A stretch of DNA of 64,000 nucleotides from Paracyclopina nana (lineage: Eukaryota > Arthropoda > Copepoda > Cyclopoida > Cyclopettidae): contig JAGUCH010000001.1 of NCBI GenBank assembly GCA_019096065.1, forward strand, positions 6,820,001-6,884,000, read 5' to 3'. The notes beneath the pieces are model-generated. The model did no database searches, was not told the DNA's origin, and saw only the letters and a list, made by a program, of their open reading frames with translations. Positions 12,901 through 44,812 of the stretch are shown here, in pieces. The position numbers and the translations under genes were made by a program. The first letter of the stretch is position 1, and every line of letters begins with the position of its first letter.

Positions 12901-15684
12901 TTTAGCCGTGGAAGGTACGAGCACCACTGTTGGAGTCTTTTCACCTGCAGCCTCCGAGATGAAAACGCTGCCAAGTTTTGAAACAACCGCAATGGAATTG
13001 CAAACCTCTGGTGGTCTTGATCTAAGCCTTCATGCAATTGCCAACCCTGAATCTGGGCAAAGGATCAGCCTGACCGAATTCCTCGAAAGCCACGATGCTC
13101 TGGAAGCTGGAACGGCACCTTCTTCTGGTGCCAGCGTTAATTCGGATCGAATCATGCAAGTAGACGGCAGTATTTCGTCGACCATCATGCAGGTCGACGG
13201 GGCTGATGATATCATTCCTCAAATTGACGGTGAAGACGAAATGATGTTTCCACCCGAAGATGAATTGTATGGCAATGATTCGAATGGTTCCACATCCTCA
13301 AATGGAGCAAGGCAAATCGATTCGAGGTGTCCTATTTGCGATTTTCCAACTAAGCTTCACAAGACCTACCATTTGGCTACGAAGCACTTCAGGGATCGTC
13401 TGATTGCCCTCCTGCCAAATGATAAGCCATTCAAGTGTCCCGAATGTGGAGAATATGAGGCCAAAACGAGAATCAACTTGTGGACTCATTATCTGGGAAA
13501 GCACAACTATAGCAAGAAATGGATCAACGAGCTCTTGGGGCATCCTGAAGTGGTGGAGTTTCCCCAACACACAAACCATCTTCCTCCTCCATATGAATCG
13601 TCGCCAAGTAAGCTCCAATCAATTCTAACGCAGTCCAAAAGCCTTCCTCCGCCGCCACCGTATCCTATAGTGCAAACGCCTGCCATTGATGCCATTATCA
13701 AACCCGAAATGATCAAAACTGAGCCATCTGTCGCTCTTCCGCACGCCGCCCCAACAATCCCGATTGAAGACATCATTAAGCTGGAGATGATTGGTACCAA
13801 TGAAATTAAGACTGAAGCTCCGGATACGCCAGTGACTTCAAAGCCTTTGCTCAAGCCAACTGAAACAACACCGAAGACAACCAGCAGAGTCGAGTTTTGG
13901 TGCGACCTTTGCCAAAAGCTGATCAAGTTCATCACCAAAACGAACCATTACGCCTCTGTCCATTTTGAAGCAAAATTGAGAGACACTCTGCCCACAGCCG
14001 AGCCCTTTTTGTGCATCATGTGCAATCACATTGGCAAAGACTTTAACAAGCTCACCAACCATTTCTTGAGCAGACATGATCTCCTCGACGAGTGGATTAG
14101 AGAGGAGTTGGATATAATTGAAGATGAAGCGATTGCGAGATCAGGCAATAGCTTGTTCATTTCCCAGCCCGACGAAGCCGACCTGATTGAAGTAGACTCA
14201 GACATCGAGAATGAGAACCCGAATGAAACCTCAACCAATGATCTCGGCCAATTGATCTCGCACTTATATCCGAATGCGCAGGGATCTTCCAAGAGGAGGA
14301 AAGTTCATCGGTCAGTTCAAGAACGAGGTTTGGAGGCGGTGAAGGACATCATCGAGCCGAACCGCTCAAAGTACTATGGCTGCGTGAAGCGAAGTTGGCC
14401 CACGAATCGTGAGCCGATCCCAGTGAGAGTTATGACCTCGGTTATGACCCAAAAGTTGTACCCAGATGTTCCTCACGATTGGTTCTGTGATGGAAAGCTC
14501 TTAATGCTGCTTGATCCTCTGTGCCCAGGCAATCTTAAGCTGTTCCAAGATCAGTGGATCAGAGGGCAGCCAGTGTTGGTGGCCAACGTCACCAAGCTCC
14601 TCAACATGGATCTTTGGCGACCAGAGGCTTTTTCGAATGAGTTTGGCCACATCAGGCATGACATTGTCAACACAAAAACGGGTCGCAAAATCCCCAATCT
14701 CTTGCTGAAAAAGTTCTGGGATGGGTTCATAAATCTGGGAGATCGTCTCACAGATGAGCATGGCCTCCCTATGCTGCTGAAGCTGAAAGATTGGCCTCCC
14801 GATAATGACTTGGCTATGACCCTTCCATCCAGGTTCGAAGACCTTATGAAATGCATTCCCTTGAAGGAGTACACGAAGCGTGAAGGTCGTTTCAACTTGG
14901 CCTCCTTCATGCCGGACTTTTTTGTGAAGCCCGACCTCGGACCCAAGATGTACATCGCCTACGGAAACGCCTTGTATCCTGACACAGGAACTACCAATCT
15001 CCACATTGACATGAGTGATGCTTGCAACCTAATGGTTCACGTTGGTCTTCCCCAAGATGGAATTCGCGAGGAGCACATCAGCGAGGGCCTCAAGTCTGTG
15101 GAGGAGGCGGACTGTGATCCAGTCTTCCGGAGTCGTGTCCGGGAGGAGAATCCTGTGATTGGAGCAATTTGGCACATCTACCATCCTCGGGATGCTGACA
15201 AAATTCGTGACCTGCTCAACAAGGTTGCTCTTGAAAAGGGGCAGAAACTGGAGCCCAACACCGACCCCATCCATGACCAAAACGTTTTCCTCGATTCCAA
15301 GCTGAGGAAGAGGTTGTACGAGGAGTACGGAGTTGTGGGTTACGCCTTTCCTCAGAGAGAAGGAGACGTTGTTTTTATTCCTGCTGGAGCTCCTCACCAG
15401 GTAATTCGCGAAAGCCTTTCTATCTTGCCAAGATGTGCTATTCACTAAGAGGTTTTCTCGTGCTTTAGGTTCGGAACATTCACAACTGCATCAAGATAGC
15501 CGAAGATTTTGTCTCTCCCGAAAACTTGGAGTGGTGCTTCTACCAAACTGAGGAATTTCGTCATCTCAGCGATACTCACACCAACCACGAGGATAAGCTT
15601 CAGATCAAAAACATTTTGTATCACTCGGTGAAAGAGTGCGTCAATCTCCTAGAAACCGTGACCAAAAAAAGGGATGCAAACTAA
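917..15684 (+). CDS. KDM3-type JmjC histone demethylase carrying a giant C2H2 zinc-finger array
   Basis: Inferred exons: 917-2437, 2490-2972, 3580-3846, 4116-4849, 5568-6147, 6213-6575, 6631-7370, 7425-8111, 8176-15400 and 15469-15684. All junctions are GT-AG and phase-compatible; the total is 12,816 nt (about 4,271 aa). Order: acidic/basic N-terminus; two finger modules (residues about 111-281); KDM3 cysteine-rich region (about 508-757); some twenty more two-finger modules (about 774-3769) with Gln/Pro-rich linkers; basic SKRRKV nuclear signal (about 3830); JmjC domain (about 3890-4230). The iron ligands are present: H4068-x-D4070 within [10 protein letters not shown], and H4199 in GAPHQVRN. 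KDM3 enzymes demethylate H3K9me1/2 in the nucleus using Fe(II) and 2-oxoglutarate; activity here is inferred from family. Usual KDM3 proteins are about 850-2,500 aa, so this one is exceptional. The weakest junction is the GTAACA donor after 3846. Without it, exons 1-3 would end at a stop near 4117. The 54-bp intron 7371-7424 has no stop and could be retained. Confidence 0.85.
1247..1770 (+). other. N-terminal pair of two-finger C2H2 modules
   Basis: Two modules sit upstream of the KDM3 zinc region. The first has CQLC...H...HF then PPYKCPKC...HYGGHH. The second has CKMC...H...HF then CPNPRC...HFLNDH. They match the main array in order (first finger, LP-like spacer, second finger). The array family is therefore present on both sides of the KDM3-specific zinc region, which argues that all exons belong to one gene. 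The segment between them and exon 2 ([14 protein letters not shown] onward) is Cys-containing and basic. Confidence 0.8.
2490..3846 (+). other. KDM3 cysteine-rich zinc region (exons 2 and 3)
   Basis: Exon 2 starts at residue 508 with MCHECKYMP, continues through CCFYSFRKL and GFLDPLRD, and ends with a clustered finger: [15 protein letters not shown] (from residue 641), then [13 protein letters not shown] partly overlapping it. Exon 3 holds [12 protein letters not shown] and [15 protein letters not shown]. These correspond to the conserved region that in KDM3A/B/C precedes the JmjC domain and is needed for activity. Here it is separated from the JmjC domain by about 3,000 residues of finger array. 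Confidence 0.85.
10480..10565 (+). repeat. coding PQPMTP repeat in a linker
   Basis: The linker after the CPLCKS module contains three close copies of PQPMTP, encoded by near-identical CCTCAGCCAATGACTCC units. Surrounding sequence is rich in Gln, Pro, Tyr and Ser and looks disordered. Confidence 0.75.
12815..12892 (+). repeat. 39-bp coding tandem duplication (VETLAQKQA)
   Basis: Two adjacent 39-bp copies, at 12815-12853 and 12854-12892, encode [13 protein letters not shown] and [13 protein letters not shown]. They sit just after the CELCGF module. A second small repeat, IMQVDG twice then IPQIDG, follows at about 13153-13230. Confidence 0.7.
14467..15684 (+). other. JmjC catalytic domain, KDM3 subfamily
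   Basis: The domain spans the end of exon 9 and exon 10. The first ligand pair lies at codons beginning 15002 (His) and 15008 (Asp), in [20 protein letters not shown], which is the KDM3 signature. The distal His codon is at 15395-15397, three codons from the window's largest exon's end counting the Gln that follows, and exon 10 continues [20 protein letters not shown]. No frameshift or stop interrupts it. The stop codon TAA is at 15682-15684. Confidence 0.9.
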
Positions 15685-15990
15685 ACCAAGAGATTAACGA
15701 TTGAAATACTTATTGAATGACTAGCAAATAACACACTACAATTTAATTATTGTTGCAATAATGACCTTTTTCAAGACTTGACCACATTCCCACGCATACC
15801 AAATTATCCCTTTAGTTAAGGAACTAAACACAAGAATCCCCTAAATCAGCAGAGCACATTTTTGAAACATCATGAAATCACACCATAACATGTTAATGCA
15901 ACTTGAAAAGAAAGAACTGTTATGACATATATCAGATTGTGCTGCAAATATATGCAAATGAAAAATAAAGTGACTCTAAATGAATTGCGT
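15685..15990 (+). other. 3' UTR of the KDM3-like gene with AATAAA at 15964-15969
   Basis: AT-rich sequence after the TAA stop, with one clear AATAAA at 15964-15969. The next gene's start codon is only about 0.8 kb further on. Confidence 0.6.
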
Positions 15991-16793
15991 GGGTGATACT
16001 AGAATATTCGCGGTTGCATTATGAACGAGTCCAGGCTGCTTTCCAAGAAATAAGCCTACTGCTACTAATTAGCTTCATTTACTCACAGTAGTTAATGAAT
16101 GAGCCACATGATTATAACTAGGCTGTGTATCATCATAGTTTTGTTGAACAAGGCACAGCTAGCGTAACTATTAAAAAGTCAGCCATCTGTGGCGCGTCTG
16201 TGTATATGCTATGTAATTTATTTTATCAGCTAACAAAACATCTTGCAGAGTAGTATTCTATCTAAGTATAACAACTAGCGTTCAGGAATTCATCGGCTAT
16301 TGCAGTTGTATCGCTCGGAGGACACCTTCACAAACATACACAAACTGATGTTTACATACCACACTTGTGTCAAACAAAAAGATAAGAGCTATAAGTCATT
16401 AAAGTCAAAATAAGACGACCTCTTTTATTTGTAAAAGGCTCGCTTTTCACTTTTCAGAGAGTGTTTCAGTCGTTCTCAAAAACAAGCGAATATCGTTAGC
16501 AAAATCAACCGCGTAATTGCATGCCATCACGTTCATTTTTGCAGTGGCATAGCAGCTACAAAACGGCGGTAGCTAATTGATTGTGAAAAGTCATTTGCGA
16601 CACATTAGCAAGTAGTCAATTGCTCTCTTCTCTTTTTGCTAGCGCGCGAGATCGCGCTCTCCGCGGACTCGAGGAATGACTTTGGTGCGCGCAGGCAATT
16701 TCGGCAGTCGAAAAAGTGCGAGTGAATGGTGAACAAGAAGAACATGACATAATAGTGTGACAGTGAAACGAAAGTGTCAAAATTACCGCAAAA
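15991..16793 (+). promoter_or_regulatory. short intergenic region, promoter and 5' UTR of groucho A
   Basis: About 800 bp separate the KDM3-like gene from the groucho A start codon. A TCAGTCGTTC sequence at 16466-16475 resembles an arthropod initiator. A CpG-rich patch (GCGCGCGAGATCGCGC) lies near 16642. The ATG at 16794 is preceded by CAAAA, giving A at -3. No TATA box is obvious. The exact start of transcription cannot be read from the sequence. Confidence 0.4.
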
Positions 16794-37845
<21,052 letters not shown>

Positions 37846-38375
37846 TTAGAGATTGTAAGTGCAGCAGCCAACTTTTCTCCCCACATAGACCATATACTGA
37901 AATGCCTTATACATCACACATGACTACCATTACAATTATAATGTAATTGCTATAAATGTTTCTGCAAGCGAAAAGAGATTTTCCTATAGAGTTTTATTCT
38001 AAGTGGATAAGGTGGTGATAAATCAAGCAAGAATAATGGCATATAGAGCATCAGTGCATGGAAAAAGGGGCCATCGCATCTCTTGTTTGTTGTTGTTGTA
38101 GCTTGTATGTGTGAATAAATGTATTGTGTACATATGGCTCCATACATATATATAAGATTGTGCTGCTATACTTTCCCAAGTATGTACTACTCTCGTAGAT
38201 TTATGTAAAGCTAGCTACATTCTAGCTGCTACTATATCAATACCTAATGCTACCACGATACTTTTTTCCCTTCTGTTCTAATATTATTAATGCTATTCAT
38301 GCAATGATTATCTGCTGTGTTTTTATTTACAATCACAGGAGAAAAATAAAGCCACTACAACTTTTGCTTGCGTGA
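37846..38375 (+). other. 3' UTR of groucho A with two AATAAA signals
   Basis: AATAAA occurs at 38114-38119 and at 38345-38350. Either could direct polyadenylation; the second is followed by a T/G-rich stretch. Confidence 0.55.
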
Positions 38376-40918
38376 TTGATGATTTGTAGCAATTTCGACT
38401 CTAACCTCGAGAAGATCTACGCTCAAAATTCCTTAGGGGAGCTGAAATGAGTACTGAGCTGCTGTAGTAGTATAACTAGGATGGGAGGGGAGTGAGGAGG
38501 GAAATGGATTGAAATTGCATGTCAACGTTCCTGTCAAAATTGAACTTCATTTTGAGCCTAAACGCCGCCAGATAAAATGGGAGGGGAAGGCGAGCATGCT
38601 GCTACTGGCTGTGTCTACTTGAGAAGTTCAAAGGGTGGAAAAACTATTAGAAAGCTCGAAACGTCTACTGCTTAGTCCATACACCCAGACCTTTTTGTCA
38701 GTCAAAATGGCAAAAGTAAGCCATAAATAAAGTACTAGATGAAGCAGAAATACAGCTCTGAAAGGGAGAACAAGCAGAACCCTCGAATGCAAAAGAGGGG
38801 AAAGTTACGAAACTGACTAATCCACTTTAGAATGTAAAACTCCAAAGTAGTCAGAAAGTTTTTTGAAAAGCCAGAAACTGTCTAAAAGCTGCCTTAGTTG
38901 ATTCCAATGTTTGCCTGCGCACAACTCAATGAGGAAAGATGACATCTTTAAAAAAAGCCTTAATGGTAGTAAATAGGGTCTTTTACTCTCTAAGAGTGCC
39001 ATAAAGAGAATGTGGTCATGGTTCCTAACCGCGCCGCTGAACTGCAGATTTCGTGAATGGCATGACATTGTCAACGGAATTTAATAAAAGTCACATCTGG
39101 CAAGAAAAAGAGTGTGGGGAAGTAACCTCGTTTTCCACAGATGTTGCCTCACTTTGCCACTACTGCTGATGTCATTTTTTGTATTCTTTTAAAATGAACT
39201 GAGTAATGAGATGCATGCGAGAAAGAAGAAGGGGAAAAGAGGAATTTTCTCCGTAGACCCAGAAGTTTTGGAACCACTAACGATCTACACACTGGGGGGA
39301 TGCTATTTACTTCTTCTCCTTCTTCTCTGCCCGAAGTTTGGGGAGTTTGGCATCTCTCCTCGACACAAAGTTTTGCAGCAAGCAGCAAAAAGTTTCTCAG
39401 CCTGCTAGCTAGCTTCCCATCTTCTTTTTTTTCTAATCCAGAAAAGTCTACTATATTTCTTTGGAGGATCCCCATTAATTTCGGCACAAATCCTTTCCTT
39501 AGATGGCTCGTGAAATTAAAATCTTTAATGAGAAAAGTTTAGAGTGATTTTCACCTCTGCTTTCTAATTAACATTAGAAAGCTCAAAGCAATGTTGTTGT
39601 AATAGTAAACTTTTGGCTAAACATCTTCCGCAAAGACAAATAGACTTTCCCTTATTCCTCTACAACTCCTGCTACTATACTAGCACGAAACTTTTCGTGC
39701 TTACTGTTCTTCAAGTGTTTACACAGTGGAGAGAGCTAGAAAGTAAAACGGTCACGATTGCCCTGCTCTTTTAAAGCTCTTATTAATGAGCTGCCCTAGC
39801 AGAGCTGTTTTTGCCACTACTGCTCATTTTCCAGGTGTGAGCAAATTGAAGAGCACTTTTTCCTGACATCAAGTCATTTTAGCAGCGGTGTATTTGTGTC
39901 TGCTCATCGAATATATCGGGTGAGCTAAAGCATTTTAATCATTAGAAAGCCATTTTCCCAGAGTGCACACAAGCAACTATGTGGCTGCAAAGTTAGTCAA
40001 GCAATTTACTTTTGGATGGCGCGAGCACGCAATGTTTAACACTCTATGGGATGCCAAAGTTTATCGGCTTTTGGAGCTTTCTAGCTTCTAAAAGTCAGGC
40101 GTGAAAACTTTCCAGGCTGTAAATCACATTTTGTCTTTACTGCATACTTCTCCTCCCTTTTCGAAAGTTATGAAAATATCTTTACTCTTGTCATATTTCA
40201 CGTCGCATACAGATGACTTGTTTTACCCAAGGGGAATCTCTCTTGCCAAAGAGAGACAATATTACATTTTTACGGGAATTGGACGACGACATTTCAAGAA
40301 GAAAGAAGGGGGGAGAGAAAGAAGTGCAATAATAGTGCTACATACAAAAAGCTGCTGCTGCTTTTTCTGCTTCCACGGAAAATGATTGTAAAGAACTCAA
40401 TTTGTGGCTCAGCACCGTTTTATTGCACTGTGGGCAAAATTGTCAAGGGATTGTTGAGCAAGAGGGGCCAGGGCTTAAATTGACAAAAATTGAATTCAGC
40501 CCAACTGCACGCATCTCTCTTTTTTGGCTTCGTTTTCGTTTTGCACAAGTAGCTAGCTGCGTGTGTCAATATACGGCTCATTAATTGCTCTTTTTATCAG
40601 TCGGAGCATTGCTATTTGCCTAACAAACACATCTTCAAATGTCAGTCAGTTGCTATTGGAAGACGAATTTTAAAGCTATCTATTTTTGCCGCGGCCCGCT
40701 CTCTGGCGGCCAAGAATGTCACTGAATCGGTATATGATTATTATTATTTTTATTACCGGCTCTCGTCAATTTTCGACGTCATTGATGAGGGGGGCTTTAG
40801 CCAGATTTTTTTGCGTTCCTCGTTCACAAGCCAAACGAGAATGTTAGACTTTAGCAGTCAAGGCGCAAAGTGCTGCTTTTCATAATCATATATCAATACC
40901 CCCCTTTGTTACAGACAC

Positions 40919-41130
40919 TCCACGTGGACCAGGAGACGGAGCCTAAAAGATCCAATTTACAAGCGGGCCAATGCCTTCCCAGGAAAGCCTGGCATGGGTG
41001 TTTGCCGCTTTGCCACAGCCAATCCGGGACTGGGGCTTGCCATGTCCCAGCCTTTGCTATACACGTGGAGCATAGATATAGTTGCTGCTGCTGCTGCGCT
41101 AATGCACACACACACTGGTCCATAACACAT
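40919..41130. promoter_or_regulatory. regulatory-like block with TCCACGTGGA and GCCAATCCGGGA
   Basis: The palindrome TCCACGTGGA is at 40919-40928, followed by GGGCCAATG near 40966 and GCCAATCCGGGA at 41018-41029. A second CACGTG is near 41061. The same pair of motifs recurs at about 42.5 kb and 51.9 kb. Confidence 0.35.
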
Positions 41131-42042
41131 GAGAGATAGGGTTAAATATGTGGGATGTGAGAGTATGTAATTCGGGATGAAGCTCCTGCTCCAATCTATA
41201 TATATGGAGCTGCCTACTTTATCCGGTAATTGGTGGTATGATTCATTTCATCACGTCCTTGGCAATAATTGCAAACCCTTCTCTGGGCCCATTTTATGCC
41301 TACTAATACGCTGGAAAAAAAACGGACTGATGAAGTAGCTTGTGGCTTCATTTCAGGCCGTTCTCGAGAAAAATGTCTCCTACGTGTGCGTCATTGAGGA
41401 CATTTAAGGAAGTTTCATTGCATTACGAGCTGGCTGCAGCAGGAGTCTATTGGGTTAAGTGATGCTTTCTCTTCGACGAGAAAGCATGTCATATGGGCCA
41501 AGAGGCTGCTTTGAGGCCGCCATCTCCAACCCGTTTCCGCTTTTGAGGCTGCTTTCTAAACAGGACCTCAGGACAGCGCCAGAGCCTTTTGCGACCTCGA
41601 TTTCGACAAAGAAGAAGGGAGAGGGAGAAAGGAAAGGCAGCGGCAAAAAATGGCTTGTGGCCTCCGAAGTACAATTTCGCAGCTTTCGAGGCTGACTCCT
41701 CCCATTTTTGGCCTTTTTTACTTCTTCAGCCTGGTGGTGGCAGCGGTGGTGGTGGTACACAACAGTGCCATTAAAGCAGCTGACATCCAACCAACATAAA
41801 GGCTTCCTCCTCTGAAGCCCTAGACGTGGCACAAAGGCGGCTTTCTCCTCTTTTTTGCACCTTTCTTTCTTTTCTTCCAAGATGTTTTGCGTGGAACTTT
41901 GCTAACCATAAAAGTAGTCTGGAAAGCAGAGCGGCGGCTTTCCAGGTTTCCTCCCCAGGAAACAAAGGAAGTCGGGAGCTGATAAAGGGGATTCAATCTT
42001 AATTATGAGAAGCTCTCTGGCCTCTCTTCCCTCGGGACATGA

Positions 42043-42067
42043 GAAGAAGAAGAAGAAGAAGAAGAAG
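42043..42067 (+). repeat. (GAA)n microsatellite
   Basis: About eight uninterrupted GAA units, just upstream of a CpG-richer block. Confidence 0.9.
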
Positions 42068-42269
42068 CCATTACAAACGGAATAGATTAGGTCGAGTTCT
42101 GCTCCTTCCACAAACTATTATATGGCTTGCGTGTCTAGCCTTTGCACAACAATAACATTGACTTGTCGCTGCTGCACAGGCGAAGAGAAGCTTCTCTCCC
42201 TTCTCGCTCTCTCGACCACCGTGCATAATGGGAGGATACCCCGCGAGCATGCAGATTGACGCGATCGAG

Positions 42270-42650
42270 CCCTTTTTGAAATTTCGCGCGCGACGAGGAC
42301 AGGCGAGGAGCGGAGCTGAAATAATTAGCTTGTAATTAGACACTGTCAGTGCGAGTTGTAGCGGAGCACGGTGGGTTTGGCTCAGTGTCTTCTTTTCGAA
42401 TAGCAGAACGACACATGACTGCACAGACATGTCTACTGGGTGTTGACGCCATGTTTCCAAATTCCCAACACAGCCAAAAGAGTCCACGTGGGATTGAGAA
42501 GGGCCGAGGGCCAATCCGGGGCGAGCTCTTGCCATTTGCCGCTTCTCGATTGGCCAGCTGGTCTACCGACTCAGTCCACGTGGACTTCGATTAGCTGCCG
42601 CGATCCTACGAAAGGTGGCGCTCAAACTCCCGTGCTGCATGCGGAGAACT
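42270..42650. promoter_or_regulatory. CpG-rich block with CACGTG palindromes and CCAAT motifs
   Basis: GC- and CpG-richer than its surroundings. It contains TCCACGTGGG at 42483-42492, GGGCCAATCCGGGG at 42508-42521, an inverted CCAAT (GATTGGCC) near 42548, and TCCACGTGGA at 42575-42584. No coding exon was found. It may be a distal promoter or enhancer of groucho B; this is inferred from motif sharing with 51870-52010. Confidence 0.4.
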
Positions 42651-44735
42651 GCTAGCTAATTAGTTAGTGGCTTAAATTGGGTGCTAAGCCTTGATGGATG
42701 AATGGGAAAATCGTCATTATTATTGGGAGGAAAAAAGAAGAAGTCAGTTTCGCAATCATGATGGTGCATCGTCATCATCGAGTTATCTCAATTTATATGG
42801 CTACAATGCTTGCGCGAGCAAGTGCGACATTACAGCGTTTGGCATAAAGCTTGATGCAACACAACAGCTAGTCCTCAAAGCAATGCGATGATTGTGGTGC
42901 AACGAAAACAACTGCAGCACCATATAGAGCTGTCATTAGGAAAAAGGTGTCCGGGGACCGCATCATCATCGTCTTAATGCGACTTATTTTTTTCTCTCTT
43001 ATTCTCCATGGCCCACATTGGGCCGGGGCTTGTTTTTGTTCATTATGGAGGATAACTGGACAAGCCGGCTCTCAATGCTGACAAAACAATCTCGAAGCGA
43101 TTTGAAGCTAGCTGAAAGGGCAAGTCAACAATCCGAGCACTTCTTCTACTTCTTCGCCCGAAGACCGATGTAGGCCAAGCTATCATAGCTTACTTCTTTC
43201 GCGCCTGCAATTAAAATAGATCTTCTGGACAAATGCGAGGTCGCGATGCATCCCCAACAATCATAGAGACGTCCTCTTTCGCACCTGCCATTAGTAATGG
43301 ATGCTTTTGAGTGCTTATTTCGCTCATGCATGCCTAATGCCAAGAATGCGAATGTCATTGTAGTCGCAGTGGGGGACGTTTGCGCCCGCAAGATTGCCCA
43401 AGACTATGACGGATAGCTACATGCGCACACCAACATTAGGAATGTGCAGATACGACAAACTTGTCACCACTCTTGTTGTTCCCGGCTGCCATATTACTAT
43501 GCCGTTCTCCTACGTAGTCCACTACAGGCTGCTTTCTCGCAGGCTAAAATACTTGCGTCTAGTGGGGCTATCATTTTAAAAGCCAGCCCTCTCGTTTTGC
43601 ATATGCTCGCGCGAGAATTAATGCAAAAGTGCACCGAAGTGCACTGCTTTTAAACCCGTTTTGCTGACACATTTAAGCACTCGCCTCTTTGTCAAGAAAC
43701 GTCCAAAAAGTAGCAGCAGTAGCCTGATGATGATGGCTTTACAGCTCTTAGTCAAGGCTGGTTATCGCTAAAAGCGTTTTGTAGTCGTATTTTTCAGTCG
43801 TGGCCCACTATTTATGTGGTGTCTATTTTAAATTGCAGGACCCACTCCTGGGCTATAAATGCATTCTCAAATGCAGATACTGCTGCAAATTGAACGCACA
43901 CAAGCTAGCGAGCCGCAAATAATATTGTGCTGCCAGCAATGCTACCTTTTCTGATTTTATTTATATGCACACAATTTCCTAATACTTATTTCTCGAAACC
44001 AGTTCTTTGCATACTTTTGCGTGTAGTTGGGTGGAACGGTCACGATACACCAAAAGATATTTCATTGCGCAATAAAATACTATAAAGTTTGCTACCCAAC
44101 CAATTTTAAACTTCATTTTAGCTATCTAAGCAATTAATCTCATGCTGCATGTGAGGCCCATCAAATAAAATTGGACAATTGAGCATGACCAACTTTTCGA
44201 ATCCAAGCAAGTTTTGATCTCATCGCGTTTCGTTTGATGTTTTTTTTTCGTAATGCCAAAAGCGACTTTTCCCGCAATTTTGCAAGAAAAGTTCAATGCA
44301 TTTGAATGCATTTTTGCATCATCCTGAAGCCGCTGCTGCTGTCACACAATAATAATCAAGGAGAATGATAGTAATGCCATGGTATCATCTTTGCAAGCAA
44401 AGCATTTGATATCTCGTTTTTGTTTGTGCCTGAGTGTTTTTTAGCGCACTGCATCAGCTACGTCAGCCTTGTTGTGTTGATACAGCTCAAGATAAGCTGG
44501 CCAAGAAGTTGCTAATTACTCAATCCTAGCCTTGATAAGGGATTAATCACCCTCGAGGCTTTTTTGCAACTTTTTGCACACACACACTGAGTGGTCTGGC
44601 ATGCTCAGGATATGACATTTTGGCATGCAAAAAGCCGCAATCTAGAACAGCTTGAGCGCAGTTTTGCGTGGCAAACAGTCCTTAAAGCCATGATTTAATG
44701 AAGTTGCATACTCTCTAATGGATAACTCTCCGCAG

Positions 44736-44812
44736 CAAAAAGCAGCCAGCAGTTTCAGCAAGCAGACGAGGAAAAAAGGCAGCTGGAATTCAGCAAACTC
44801 CAAGTGAAAGAG
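44736..44812 (+). other. isolated exon-like stretch with coiled-coil character
   Basis: A 77-nt stretch lies between an acceptor-like CTCTCCGCAG (ends 44735) and a donor-like GTGAGA (starts 44813). One frame reads QQFQQADEEKRQLEF then SKLQVKE, rich in charged and Gln residues. No partner exons with compatible phase were found nearby, so this is only a candidate. Confidence 0.15.

Larger units (their letters stand above)
4164..14110 (+). other. main C2H2 array: about 20 two-finger modules
   Basis: Each unit of about 70-80 residues has a first finger C-x2-C-x(11-17)-H-x(3-5)-H followed by F/Y, a spacer often ending LP..PF, then a second finger KCP-x-C (or CPxxxC) ... KD...RHYG..HK.V..L. I count modules starting near CRLCPE (4164), [96 protein letters not shown] (first finger only), CELCGF, CPICDF and CDLCQK. 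With the N-terminal pair this gives about 43 fingers. TGEKP linkers typical of DNA-reading arrays are absent, so ligand type is unknown. Eleven modules lie in one intronless 7.2-kb exon. Long Gln/Pro/Tyr-rich linkers separate several modules. Confidence 0.85.
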
